From the NCBI GenBank assembly GCA_030817875.1, contig JAUSZU010000001.1:5828001-5892000 (forward strand): 64,000 nucleotides of DNA. Reading direction: 5' to 3'. Source of the DNA: Flavobacterium sp. W4I14. Lineage in GTDB: Bacteria; Bacteroidota; Bacteroidia; Sphingobacteriales; Sphingobacteriaceae. Under the pieces are notes generated by a model. That model worked only from the letters and a program-made list of their open reading frames with translations. It was not told where the DNA came from and did not search any database. This document shows, in pieces, positions 1-8,528 of this stretch; position 1 is the first letter of the stretch, and each line of letters opens with the position of its first letter. The position numbers and the translations under genes were made by a program.

Positions 1-115
1 AATCATTAAAAATAAACGATTTAAGCCCTATAGTTAGCTGCCAGCTTATATTTCCTTCAATTCCTTATATGGTCAAATACCACTTCATTCGTGTTTGTTT
101 TGTCATCCCCTTAAA

Positions 116-151
116 CAAAATCAACCGGAAACCTTGATGATTCCCGGTTGA
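116..151 (-). terminator. Probable intrinsic terminator of the DUF4189-FISUMP gene
   Basis: The 8-bp arms tcaaccgg (121-128) and ccggttga (144-151) pair perfectly. On the minus strand the hairpin is followed by a T-rich run (complement of 112-120). It lies about 60 nt beyond the stop codon at 209. Confidence 0.6.
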
Positions 152-208
152 GTAAACAATTTCTAACCTTTAGGTTCCGAAATATGAACATTATTATGAT
201 ACGGCCAA

Positions 209-1285
209 TTAATCTTTCACTAGCCTTACCGCGGCGCCTGTGGTTTTACTATAATCGGTTACACGCGGTTCACTGTATTTGTTAAAGTCAAGGTAGTAGG
301 CAAAGCTGTCGCCGCTTGATTTGGTTGTGCTCGACCACCAGTAGCTTAACCATATCCCATACTTGAAAGACTGGCCGCCACCATATTCATCGCCACCTGC
401 ACTGCCATTGTGAAGTAAATTGAGGCCTGATGAGTTATCGCCATTGCCATGCGCAAATTTGTAAGTATCCTTTATATCCCAGCCAGTGGTTGCCCTCATT
501 TTTTTACCGGCCACTTTTTCGCCGCCTAAAGCAGCTATAAGGGTTAAAAATTCACTGCTGCTAGGCACATGCCAACCTGCAGGCGCTAAGCCACGGCGAT
601 CGGTAACCGCATAAAAGTTGTACAGCTTACCGTATTTCTTTTCATTGCTGCTGTCGAAATTAAGATAACAATAAGCCGGAATTTTATCCCTGCTTACTTT
701 TTCCCATTCTTTTTGGTTGGCTGCGTAATAAATCTGCTCACCGTTTCTATAGGTGCTCACGTTTAAATTGGTGCTTGTCCACACCTGGTTGCCAATTTTT
801 ACCGGACCTGTAATTTCAGGCGACGCATTGTATATTTCTTTTAACTGCGCCGCTTGTGCTGCATTACAGCTCCAAACAAAGTTGTTAGGTTGTATGCCGC
901 CACTTCTTTTTAAAAATTCTTTAGTTGCTATTGCATCGGCTTCTTCTTTGGTTTTTGCTATACCCCAGCCAAATGCGGTACCCACATTACCGTTTATGGT
1001 ACGGTATGCCGCACAACCTGTACCTGAATAAGTGAGCACAATGCTACAAGACCCGCCACGTTTGTTGCATTCGTCAACTGCTCTCTTCTCGGCTTCCGCC
1101 CGGTTTGGCTGATCGAATGAAAAACCATAATAAAAACCATTGGATCGGTCTATAGCCAATGCACCATATTTGGTTTTAACGGGAACAGCCGTTTTGGTTG
1201 CCGATTTCTTTACCTGTGCAATTAAATTGGATGTAGTAACCAATAGCACAAGCACTGCCATTAATAGTAGTTTGTTTATTTTCAT
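209..1285 (-). CDS. Secreted DUF4189 + FISUMP domain protein
   Basis: The 358-residue product has a signal peptide (about residues 1-24, ending in NLIAQ). Residues about 40-130 resemble DUF4189: GALAIDRSNGFYYGFSF, then Cys-containing segments around GGSCSIVLTYSGTGCAAY. The C-terminal part (about 160-358) matches the FISUMP domain of Bacteroidota and Fibrobacter surface proteins: IGNQVWTSTNLNV, YGKLYNFYAV, PAGWHVPSSSEF, a WWSST block and a final GAAVRLVKD. Both domains are of unknown biochemical function, so only export to the envelope or outside can be inferred. The gene is followed by a hairpin terminator and lies 170 nt downstream of a row of immunity-like genes on the same strand, although its own upstream gap suggests separate transcription. 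Confidence 0.8.
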   Translation of the reverse strand: MKINKLLLMAVLVLLVTTSNLIAQVKKSATKTAVPVKTKYGALAIDRSNGFYYGFSFDQPNRAEAEKRAVDECNKRGGSCSIVLTYSGTGCAAYRTINGNVGTAFGWGIAKTKEEADAIATKEFLKRSGGIQPNNFVWSCNAAQAAQLKEIYNASPEITGPVKIGNQVWTSTNLNVSTYRNGEQIYYAANQKEWEKVSRDKIPAYCYLNFDSSNEKKYGKLYNFYAVTDRRGLAPAGWHVPSSSEFLTLIAALGGEKVAGKKMRATTGWDIKDTYKFAHGNGDNSSGLNLLHNGSAGGDEYGGGQSFKYGIWLSYWWSSTTKSSGDSFAYYLDFNKYSEPRVTDYSKTTGAAVRLVKD

Positions 1286-1457
1286 GCTTTATTGTTTGTT
1301 TGTTATGAGCAAATTTCCCAATCACGCTATTGGGCGTCAATACCATTTATTGGGTATATTTTGATGGGGGTTTGAGAAGTTGGGCGATGAAGATTCGAAG
1401 TTTGGATTTATAAAGGCGAAACCGAACTTCAATCTTGGAACTGAAGTTGGATAGGAG

Positions 1458-1922
1458 TTAATTGTGGTTTTTATTTAACCTATCCCAAAAGCTGTTGTTG
1501 TTTAATTTATTCAAAAGGCCATCGGTTAAATATATCTCCATAAATTTTAGAATTGAAGTGGCATGTACTGCCATTTCTTGTGTTCCATGATCGTCGTTTA
1601 GAATTTCATAGCTACCTCCTTCATAGATTTCAATTAGCCATTGGTCGCTATAAATCATATATTCGGCAAAATGGAAAGTATTGTTTGCTAACTCGCTTTT
1701 ATAATCAATGGCTTCATGTACTGGAATTACCCTGAATAAGTGGTTATCGGTGTCAAATCCGTTGCAAAATGTATAGAATTCAATAAGATCTGGTGGAAGT
1801 GAGAAGCTAAGCTTGGATTCTAGGTCTGTAAGATCTTCATCGCTGCAAGGAGCGTTAAAGGTAATGCCCAGTTTCTTTACTTCGCGTTTGTGATCTTTGA
1901 AAAGTTGTTTAAACTTGTTCAT
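1458..1922 (-). CDS. SMI1/KNR4 (SUKH) family protein, possible immunity protein
   Basis: The product starting at ATG 1922 is 154 residues. An earlier in-frame ATG at 1955 would add 11 poorly matching residues. It carries the SUKH pattern: DEDLTDLESKLSFSLPPDLIEFYTFCNGF near the N-terminus (the family's 'lP.dl..fy...nG' block), then a beta-rich middle with WLIEIYEGGSYEI and a C-terminal helix. SUKH proteins are small cytosolic proteins, and many bacterial members neutralise nuclease toxins of contact-dependent or secreted polymorphic toxin systems. No toxin gene is adjacent. It is the last of four small genes on this strand, which supports an orphan-immunity role, but function is inferred from family and context only. 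Confidence 0.75.
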   Translation of the reverse strand: MNKFKQLFKDHKREVKKLGITFNAPCSDEDLTDLESKLSFSLPPDLIEFYTFCNGFDTDNHLFRVIPVHEAIDYKSELANNTFHFAEYMIYSDQWLIEIYEGGSYEILNDDHGTQEMAVHATSILKFMEIYLTDGLLNKLNNNSFWDRLNKNHN

Positions 1923-1985
1923 GGGTATAGCAATTAATGATCTTACACGCGGCACTTGTGCGTCGATGAAGCTGTAAAACTATTC

Positions 1986-2633
1986 CTAATGTTTATTTGG
2001 AACAAAAAGTTTCTGCCACCATGTTCGTTTTACTTTTGGAGAGATGCTGTTATGGGTTGGCTTTCTCATTGTACCAATATTGTAATTTGATAACAGTTCA
2101 TCTTCTTCATCGGGTTTGCCATAAGCATCTGCTTCAGTTAAATGTCCATCTTGGTCACTTATTCGTGTAAGTTGTTTTCCTTGCCTAAAAACCAATTGTA
2201 GTCCGTGTTCTTGTTCCCAATCACACTCACAGGCAAGTGTTAGATAAACATCGTGCTCTTTATATGGTCGTCTGGTTACATAAATTTCTGTTGGATGAAT
2301 AAAATTCCAAATTTCATTATAGTTTTTTATTTGTCTTAAAGGTTGATCAGCTTCGTCAAAATCTACGGCATCCAAAAAATCCTTACAGTTTCTATAAGCT
2401 AAGTCTGAAATGGAGTTACGGTCCACTAAATTTAATTTTAGAAAGTTTTTTAAGGCTTGGTCAGCTTCCTCGATAAATGTTTTATCGTGTTCGGGTTCAA
2501 AGTCCATGAAAATTACTGTCAACTTTTCGTTTTCAAAAAATGGAACTTCGATTTTACTACTCTTCCACCAATCAGGAAATTGATCTTCCTGTCTCAGTTG
2601 TCCAATTATTTTTGATGTAATTTCTTTAATCAT
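1986..2633 (-). CDS. DUF6985-like protein, possible immunity protein
   Basis: This is a 215-residue cytosolic protein with no signal peptide or membrane segment. It is acidic. The C-terminal half has the pattern IWNFIHPTEIYVTRR, then LACECDWEQEHGLQLVF, close to the conserved core I associate with DUF6985 proteins ('W..i.p..i.i', 'C.WdeEHGl.i.f'). DUF6985 genes are often found in heterogeneous immunity arrays of Bacteroidota. The gene lies 63 nt upstream of the SUKH gene (from its ATG at 1922) and about 100 nt downstream of the DUF2310 gene on the same strand. The family call rests on memory of the motif, so a profile search could change it. Confidence 0.55.
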   Translation of the reverse strand: MIKEITSKIIGQLRQEDQFPDWWKSSKIEVPFFENEKLTVIFMDFEPEHDKTFIEEADQALKNFLKLNLVDRNSISDLAYRNCKDFLDAVDFDEADQPLRQIKNYNEIWNFIHPTEIYVTRRPYKEHDVYLTLACECDWEQEHGLQLVFRQGKQLTRISDQDGHLTEADAYGKPDEEDELLSNYNIGTMRKPTHNSISPKVKRTWWQKLFVPNKH

Positions 2634-2735
2634 TGTCTTCTCTAGTTTTTTGTATTTTATAATGTCAAGATGTTCTTACTTTAGTGTAAGTCCGTGTGCA
2701 AGCGGAGGGTGAAGCATACGTGTAGGTTATCCTTT

Positions 2736-3503
2736 TCAAACGTTTGGCGATATTGTTGATATTATTTTACACTCGTCACATTTGAAGTCATACTGATTGT
2801 ATAATTGTGTTTTTAGATTCCATCTCTTATTGCACCCTGGGCAAGGTCTTATCAACTGATCTCCTTTATATTTCTTGTAATTATGTAAATAATAAAAAGT
2901 TGGGATTGAAGTTAGTTCTTCAATTTTTCTGCAAATTTCGAGTCCTTGTTTGGATAGTTGGGATTTAATTTCTTGCATCTGATTTAAAGCCCAATGTTCT
3001 CCAACTTCACAATTCATTTGTAAACTGTCGCATGAAATATAATTCGTTTCCCAGCTTAAGATTGGCATATAGCCATGATCGTAATAAATTGGTAATCTGT
3101 AAAGCGGTACTGATTTATTACAAGTGCCACAAGTTAATGGAGATTCAATTGTGATATAATTTGTAATAAGAATGTAGAACTCAGACTTTTTACATTTGCA
3201 AGGAGATTTGTAACTGTCATACGACTTGCCGATAGTTTTATACCTCAGCTTGGAATTACAGAGATCTTCAATTTTTTTTGTTTGCCTATTTACATAGAAG
3301 TTATTAAATTTTCTGTTAAGGGAGTTTTTCTCAAGAGTGAAAGGTAAACAAACTATTTTGTTGCTTTTAATATACCGAGATTGTATTTTTCCTTGCGTCT
3401 GTCCATTTCCACGATAAAAAGACATAAGTAAACTAAACTCATCAATGAGTTCGTCTTTATTTGTGTTGTTCTTTATATCAATGGATAATTTTTGAATGTA
3501 CAT
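2736..3503 (-). CDS. DUF2310 family Zn-ribbon protein
   Basis: The 255-residue product has three CxxC-type pairs: CKCKK near residue 103 with CGTC near 125 (one probable zinc site), and CPGC plus CDEC in the last 40 residues (a second zinc ribbon). Between them lie YRLPIYYDHGYMPILSWETNY and a WALNQ segment. This arrangement fits DUF2310, a zinc-ribbon family of unknown function. The coding sequence is visibly more AT-rich than the metabolic genes further along, in keeping with accessory DNA. It sits in the same-strand row with the DUF6985-like and SUKH genes. An immunity or toxin-neutralising role is inferred only from the company it keeps. Confidence 0.7.
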   Translation of the reverse strand: MYIQKLSIDIKNNTNKDELIDEFSLLMSFYRGNGQTQGKIQSRYIKSNKIVCLPFTLEKNSLNRKFNNFYVNRQTKKIEDLCNSKLRYKTIGKSYDSYKSPCKCKKSEFYILITNYITIESPLTCGTCNKSVPLYRLPIYYDHGYMPILSWETNYISCDSLQMNCEVGEHWALNQMQEIKSQLSKQGLEICRKIEELTSIPTFYYLHNYKKYKGDQLIRPCPGCNKRWNLKTQLYNQYDFKCDECKIISTISPNV

Positions 3504-3558
3504 GGTGTCTTTGTCTTGATGCTAATGAGCTGCCCAATTGGTCAAAAAATAAAGTCAA

Positions 3559-4011
3559 TCAATCGTTCTGGATGATTTTGATACTGGCGATCATATTTTG
3601 AACCGACGTTAGTTCCCTTGCATTAATCGGCATTGCTTCCTGTTCCTTATCAATTGAGAATGTGCAGATAAATATATCGTTTTGCTTTCTCGTCACCCAA
3701 TAATAAATAATTTGGTGATCTCTCTCCTGTTGAAATTCTTTCTTATAGTGCGCGCAGTCGTATTCACCTAAGATAATTTTCTGGGCATCTGTATTCTCCA
3801 AAACCTCAGTGGTAATATATTCACTGGCTTTATCCGCCTTGGAGTCAGTTACATTTGGCCATTTGAAGGGTGTAACCCTAAAATTACCTGTCCAAGATTC
3901 TTCTGCTTCATTCCAGAAGGCATAAGTGGAATCATCCCCATCATCGTATTCTGCCCAGCCATTAGCTAATGTGAAGCTAAACCAACCACCTCTAGAAATA
4001 TAATTATTCAT
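3559..4011 (-). CDS. DUF3805-like small protein
   Basis: The 150-residue protein starts MNNYISRGGWFSFTLANGW and continues YDDGDDSTYAFWNEAEESWTGNFRVTPF, a layout I associate with DUF3805 (an N-terminal 'GWFs...p..W...' strand set followed by a 'W.GNlri.p' strand). The rest alternates strands and helices up to the C-terminus, ending in a helix SVQNMIASIKII. No signal peptide or membrane segment is visible. It is the first gene of the four-gene minus-strand row and starts about 140 nt from tRNA-Lys. The role is unknown; its place among SUKH and DUF6985-like genes suggests an immunity function. Confidence 0.6.
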   Translation of the reverse strand: MNNYISRGGWFSFTLANGWAEYDDGDDSTYAFWNEAEESWTGNFRVTPFKWPNVTDSKADKASEYITTEVLENTDAQKIILGEYDCAHYKKEFQQERDHQIIYYWVTRKQNDIFICTFSIDKEQEAMPINARELTSVQNMIASIKIIQND

Positions 4012-4098
4012 AGTGCTGTTTATCCTGTTTGGTTAAAAGCCAAATTAAGTAAAAGACGCAACATAACTGTAGCTTCCTTACGATCTTATTGGTATAAA

Positions 4099-4106
4099 TA
4101 ACTTTG
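4099..4106 (+). promoter_or_regulatory. Candidate -7 box for tRNA-Lys
   Basis: TAACTTTG fits the Bacteroidota -7 consensus TAnnTTTG and lies 46 nt before the tRNA. No TTG -33 element is found at the usual 17-23 nt spacing, so the call is tentative. Confidence 0.4.
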
Positions 4107-4152
4107 GTTAATCTTTCTAAATATCCCGATCAAATCCTATATTTATTAACCA

Positions 4153-4225
4153 GACTTCTTAGCTCAGTTGGTAGAGCAACAGACTCTTAATCTGTGGGTC
4201 CAGGGTTCGAACCCCTGAGAGGTCA
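4153..4225 (+). tRNA. tRNA-Lys (anticodon CTT)
   Basis: The full cloverleaf can be drawn. The acceptor stem is gacttct/agaggtc with one G-T pair, and the D arm is gctc...gagc. The anticodon stem acaga/tctgt closes the loop ctcttaa, which gives anticodon CTT. The T arm caggg-ttcgaac-ccctg is followed by discriminator base A. CCA is not encoded. The methyltransferase gene begins 45 nt downstream on the same strand. Confidence 0.95.
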
Positions 4226-4270
4226 CAAAATCACTTATTGCATTTGAACGAAATATAAAATCAATCGTTT

Positions 4271-5092
4271 ATGACCGATACTTCGACAAAAGATTCTTCG
4301 GCTGATTTGCCGGAAGATACTGCCACTCGTTACGAGCAGTTTTTCGGCCCATTATTCTTTGAACCCTATGCTATAGAAGTTGCAAAACGAATTCACTCCA
4401 TCCCGGTTTCTGTTGTGCTAGAAATTGCGGCAGGGACAGGTCGTGTTACCCGTCATATTAGGGAGCATATTCCATACGCAGCAAAGCTAATCGCTTCAGA
4501 TATTAGCGAAGAGATGTTAGCCGTAGCCAAAACTACATTGAGCCACCTTGATATTGACTGGCGAAATATTGATGCCCAACAACTTCCTTTTAGCGATAAT
4601 AGTATAGATTTGGTGGTTTGCTGCTTCGGGTATATGTTTGTTCCTGATAAACCGAAAGCATTTGCAGAGGCCTATCGGGTTTTAAAACCGGGTGGCCTGT
4701 TTTTATTTACAACCTGGGATAAGCTGGAGAATAATGCGGCGTCTTATTCGGCCAGATCTATTGCAATGAAATATTTAGACGAGCCCTTGCCCGAATCTCA
4801 GAACCTTGCAACCTCGATGAATAATGAAGCGCTTATAACACCATTATTAAAGGATGCCGGCTTTGCAAAAATATCAATTGAAAAAGTAAAACTTTTTTCC
4901 GTAAGTGCAACCGCGAAAGAAGCTGCATGCGGTTTGGTAGAGTGGGGGCCTGTTTATGAGGAGATCAAAAAACATAATCCTGACTGTATAGACGAGATAA
5001 AAACTAAGGTAGAAAAAGAACTTGCTGAAAAATTCGGAGCTGCTCCTATGATCGCTCCAATAAGTGCTGTATTCAGTCAGGCGTGGAAATAA
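4271..5092 (+). CDS. Class I SAM-dependent methyltransferase
   Basis: The 273-residue product has a UbiE/Methyltransf_11 type fold. Motif I is VVLEIAAGTGRVTRHI (about residues 49-64). The acidic residue after strand 2 is in ASDISEEMLAVA. DAQQLPFSDNSIDLVVCCFG covers motifs II-III, and RVLKPGGLFLFTTW is the post-core motif. It should transfer a methyl group from S-adenosylmethionine to a small molecule; the substrate cannot be told. The cytosolic protein starts at ATG 4271, 45 nt after tRNA-Lys, and may be read through from the tRNA promoter. No terminator is visible between them. Confidence 0.85.
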   Translation: MTDTSTKDSSADLPEDTATRYEQFFGPLFFEPYAIEVAKRIHSIPVSVVLEIAAGTGRVTRHIREHIPYAAKLIASDISEEMLAVAKTTLSHLDIDWRNIDAQQLPFSDNSIDLVVCCFGYMFVPDKPKAFAEAYRVLKPGGLFLFTTWDKLENNAASYSARSIAMKYLDEPLPESQNLATSMNNEALITPLLKDAGFAKISIEKVKLFSVSATAKEAACGLVEWGPVYEEIKKHNPDCIDEIKTKVEKELAEKFGAAPMIAPISAVFSQAWK

Positions 5093-5221
5093 TAAGAACC
5101 CCCTTCCTCTCCGTTGTGTTCAGCACAGCGTCACTACGGAGTAACACGAAGATTAAGTTATGAACACGAAATTACTTTTCTAAGCCCAAATAACAGATTG
5201 GTATCTGGTTTTGTGCAGCTA

Positions 5222-5256
5222 TTTGTTATGCATGCATTATAAATCTGTTATCTTTG
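5222..5256 (+). promoter_or_regulatory. Candidate promoter of the FUSC gene
   Basis: TTTG at 5222-5225 and TATCTTTG at 5249-5256 fit the Bacteroidota consensus TTG-N17-23-TAnnTTTG with a 23-nt spacer. The start codon lies 37 nt further on. Confidence 0.55.
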
Positions 5257-5293
5257 CAGCTTTTATCAATTATCAGTATTCATTAACATATTC

Positions 5294-7375
5294 ATGAGCA
5301 AAAACAGCATCGGCTCTACCATTTCGTATTTCTTTTTAGGCGAGTACTTTTCTGATGCCCTGCGCACCACCATTACCGTGGTTTTGCCCATTATTTTATT
5401 TTTTTACCTCGGTAACCCCGAAGCGGCAAAAGGAATAGGGGTTGGGGCTTTATTGATCAGCCTGACCGATCTGCCCGATAACCGACTGAACAAACTTAAA
5501 ACAGCGCTATCGAGTATTATTGTCTTTTTTGCTACTACGTTGGTCGTTTCATCCGTTTTAGATTATGTTTACCTCACAGCGGTGGTTGTGGTGATTGCAG
5601 CTTTCAGCTTTTCGATGTTTGCTGTATACGGGCAGAAACTATCGCTGATTGGTACCATGGCACTGATTGTGTGTACTTTTGTGATGGGACTTCACCCTGA
5701 ACGACCGCTGTATTTTAGCAGTTATATCCTGGTTGGCGGGGTTTGGTATTACGTGATCAGTTTAATCCAGATTTTGCTGCGCCCTTACCGTTCGCTTCAC
5801 CACGCCATTTTCGAATGTTTGATGAGCAGCGCGATGTTCTTGAATGCCAAAGCCAAAAATTACGATATTGATGTTCCGCTCGATCTGCAACAAAAGGAAG
5901 CCATAAAACTGCACATTAAGGTTAACCAGAAACACGAGCTCATCCGCAACCTGTTGCTTACCGATAAGTACGCCATGAATCCCGATAACACCAAAGGTCA
6001 ACTCTTATTGGAAAGGGCGAGGCTCCTGATCGATTTGTACGAGCAGTTGAATGCAGTACATTATGATTATGCTTTGGTGCGCAAAACGTTGGCAACGGGC
6101 CCGAGTTTAAAACTGATTGCCACCTTGATTGGGTTGCTGGCCAAAGAACTCGAACAACTGGGCAGGCACGTTCGGTCGGCTAAGGCTTATAAGGGAGAGG
6201 TGGCCACCAATATCGAATATTACCAGAAACGCGTAATGCTGTTGCAGGAAATGGAGCGTTTAAACGAAACCCAGCGTAAAATTGTATTGAAGGTGGTTTC
6301 TAACATGAACGATATTGTGCGCATTATCGAAATGATTAGAGGCAACGAGCGCATGCCCGAGAAACATTTACAAGAACTGAGCGGATCTATTTCTTACCCT
6401 TTGTTTGTTACCGGCGATCGCTTTTCGATCAGGGAGCACCTTACCTTAAAATCGCCAATCTTTAGGTTTTCGCTGCGCTTGGCCATCTGTTTTCTGTTTG
6501 GTTTCCTGCTCATTTGGCAATTGGAACCGAGTAAATACAGTTACTGGCTTTTTCTCACCCTGGTCATTGTGGCAAGACCTAAATTTTCGATTACCTGGAA
6601 ACGGAATTTACAGCGGTTAAAAGGAAGTCTGGGCGGAGTTGCCGTCGGACTGATCATTATCTATTTTGTGAAGAGTCCGGCAGTACTACTTTCTTTTTCA
6701 GTGATTTTTCTGTTGGGTTTTTATGCCTTTAACCGTTTAAATTATACTGTAAGTGTATTGTTTATTACCCCCGCTGTAATTTTAACGCTGGGCAGTTACC
6801 AAGGGCATTTCGACCATATTGTACACGACAGGATTATTTTCACGGTGCTGGGCTGTGTAATTGCCATTTTTGCCACCTATCTTTTCCCCATTTGGGACAG
6901 CCGCCAGTTGAAGGAGAAAATAAGCAAAGCCACAAAAGATAGTTTGCACTATTTGCAAGTGGCAATAGAAAAGAAGGAAAACCTGGGTGAGAATATTCCG
7001 CGTATGGCCAGAAAAAATGCCAACCTGAGTTTATCTGCATTAAGCGAAGCGATTGAGTCGGCCAGTCAGGAACCGATGCGGAAACACATCGATTTTAATG
7101 GTTTGTATGGGGTACAGTCAACCATTTACCAGATCAATGCAATTATTACTTCTATATACCTTTCGCTTAACCATAAGCCCGAACAGGCCGATCCGCTGTT
7201 GGTTAAGCAGATTATAAGTAACCTTAGTAATGAGGGTGTGCTGGAAAATGACGATTTGTCTCACGTTGATGTGATGGATGTTGATCATGATGACCATTCT
7301 ACCAAGCAAAAACTGGCACATATTGCGGCTTTATCGTTAGAATTTAACAGGTTTAGTGCTGGTTTTAGGGGCTAA
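5294..7375 (+). CDS. FUSC family inner-membrane protein (YccS/YhfK-like)
   Basis: The 693-residue protein has the duplicated FUSC architecture. A first block of about six membrane helices (residues about 20-160, starting around RTTITVVLPIILFFYLGNP) is followed by a soluble helical domain (about 165-390). A second membrane block (about 395-535, containing YWLFLTLVIVARP and WKRNLQRLKGSLGGVAVGLII) leads to a C-terminal cytosolic tail. The motif 'RP.f..t..r...R..GtllG' in the second block is typical of aromatic-acid efflux and YccS-like proteins. It probably acts as an exporter in the inner membrane; the substrate is unknown. A good TAnnTTTG promoter precedes it and a long repeat-filled gap follows. 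Confidence 0.85.
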   Translation: MSKNSIGSTISYFFLGEYFSDALRTTITVVLPIILFFYLGNPEAAKGIGVGALLISLTDLPDNRLNKLKTALSSIIVFFATTLVVSSVLDYVYLTAVVVVIAAFSFSMFAVYGQKLSLIGTMALIVCTFVMGLHPERPLYFSSYILVGGVWYYVISLIQILLRPYRSLHHAIFECLMSSAMFLNAKAKNYDIDVPLDLQQKEAIKLHIKVNQKHELIRNLLLTDKYAMNPDNTKGQLLLERARLLIDLYEQLNAVHYDYALVRKTLATGPSLKLIATLIGLLAKELEQLGRHVRSAKAYKGEVATNIEYYQKRVMLLQEMERLNETQRKIVLKVVSNMNDIVRIIEMIRGNERMPEKHLQELSGSISYPLFVTGDRFSIREHLTLKSPIFRFSLRLAICFLFGFLLIWQLEPSKYSYWLFLTLVIVARPKFSITWKRNLQRLKGSLGGVAVGLIIIYFVKSPAVLLSFSVIFLLGFYAFNRLNYTVSVLFITPAVILTLGSYQGHFDHIVHDRIIFTVLGCVIAIFATYLFPIWDSRQLKEKISKATKDSLHYLQVAIEKKENLGENIPRMARKNANLSLSALSEAIESASQEPMRKHIDFNGLYGVQSTIYQINAIITSIYLSLNHKPEQADPLLVKQIISNLSNEGVLENDDLSHVDVMDVDHDDHSTKQKLAHIAALSLEFNRFSAGFRG

Positions 7376-7492
7376 ATTTAGTTGTTTGTCAGTCTGAGCG
7401 GAGTCGAAGACCCTGCCAATCGTCAATTGAATTGTAACCTATCACAAAAAGATCCTTCGACTATGCTACCATAGACAGATTCCAATAGAATG

Positions 7493-7602
7493 GTCGTCAT
7501 CTCGACCGCAGCAACGCGAAGTGGAGAGATCTATCAAAACAGATTTAACTTCGCTGAGCCTTCGGGTTCTCGACTGCGTTGCACCCGGTTCGAAATGATG
7601 GT
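7493..7602. repeat. Dispersed palindromic repeat, cgtcat-type, copy 1
   Basis: The left arm begins gtcgtcatctcgaccg and the right arm ends ttctcgactgcgttgc then cgaaatgatg. The same core (gtcat-ctcgac, gagagatct) recurs at 27251, 36563, 46202 and 58621, always between genes. Confidence 0.75.
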
Positions 7603-7625
7603 AACGCGAGGGAATTTTACCGTGT

Positions 7626-7754
7626 CTCTCCGTAGCGTTCCGAAAAGCTCTACGGATTAATAATGGAAAAGAGTCTGTGACTCGTTTTAATTGAGTTTAT
7701 AAACTTAATTTATTCTTGTATCCATAAAGACGCTATGCTTAACGCTAAGGACAG
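7626..7754. repeat. 130-bp inverted-end element, copy 1
   Basis: This 129-bp stretch starts with tccgtagcgttccgaa and ends with cttaacgctaaggacag. It is a diverged copy of 8188-8317, sharing the core gagtctgtgact and the palindromic middle ttgagtttataa. Its end arms have drifted by a few bases from the perfect pair seen in copy 2. No open reading frame lies inside. Confidence 0.8.
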
Positions 7755-7942
7755 CACGGGATAAAAAAAAACCGGACAGCCGTTTATTGTTTTTTAACCG
7801 GGCTGCTCCGACACAGGTATACACCAACAATACCTTAAGATAACTTTCCCTTTGCCTTTTATTTAGCTATTGTTAGCCTGCCGATCTAAAGCGAGTCAAA
7901 TCTTTGATCTACCTGATCTCCAACAGGGCCATCCCTCAACCA

Positions 7943-8033
7943 AAGCAAGTGTTAAGCAGTGTGCAAGCAGGTGTAAGGCAAGCCTGGCCGGAAGGTGGCA
8001 TAAACGTGGGGTAAATGTGGCGTAAAGGTGGAC
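7943..8033. repeat. Degenerate ~11-bp tandem array
   Basis: Successive units read aagcaagtgtt, aagcagtgtgc, aagcaggtgta, aggcaagcctgg, ccggaaggtggc, ataaacgtgggg, taaatgtggcg and taaaggtggac. All share an A-rich start and a GTG core at 11-12 nt spacing. The array is too degenerate for a recent slippage product and lies in a gene-free region. Confidence 0.6.
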
Positions 8034-8187
8034 TTGGAATATTTTTTTTGGGATCTTTAATCCGACGGATTAGTTTGGGCTATTATCCTTTTTGATTAAC
8101 CTAATATACTAAAATTATGGTGAAGCGGGCAAAAAAAAGAGCTTCATAATTTATGGCACGGGCAGCAGAAATGCAATTTGTTCATGC

Positions 8188-8317
8188 CTGTCCGTAGCGT
8201 TCCGAAGGACTCAATGGATTAATTATAGAAAAGAGTCTGTGACTTATTTTAATTGAGTTTATAAATTCAATTTATTCTTGTTATCCATAGAGACGCTATG
8301 CTTAACGCTACGGACAG
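8188..8317. repeat. 130-bp inverted-end element, copy 2 (MITE/REP-like)
   Basis: It is bounded by a perfect 14-bp inverted repeat: ctgtccgtagcgtt (8188-8201) and aacgctacggacag (8304-8317). The middle contains a second near-palindrome, aattgagtttataaattcaa. It shares about 125 bp with copy 1. The size, the inverted ends and the lack of coding capacity fit a miniature inverted-repeat element or a large REP-type hairpin. Confidence 0.8.
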
Positions 8318-8379
8318 AGCAGGTATCTATCATAAAAGATCCTTCGAAGAACTATCATTGATAGCCCAAATAGAAAGAT

Positions 8380-8528
8380 CGTCATTGCGAGGCACGAAGA
8401 TAACCGAACAGAGTAAGCTCATGAATGCCGTTAAAAACAACTGCGAAAATGAATAATCTTAAAGCGCTCGCTACTAGCGATAGTTGTAAGATTGCTTCGT
8501 CGGCTGAAAAAGCCTTCTCGCAATGACG
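8380..8528. repeat. Dispersed hairpin repeat, cgtcattgcgag-type
   Basis: Perfect 12-bp end arms cgtcattgcgag (8380-8391) and ctcgcaatgacg (8517-8528) bound it. The segment attgcttcgtcggctgaaaa near its right end recurs in reverse order at 27150-27195 and a shorter version lies at 43620-43663. Confidence 0.7.

Noticed and set aside
1986..4011. Genomic island inserted into tRNA-Lys
   Set aside because: The block lies on the 5' side of the tRNA, no integrase is present and no repeat of the tRNA 3' end was seen, so insertion at the tRNA is not supported.
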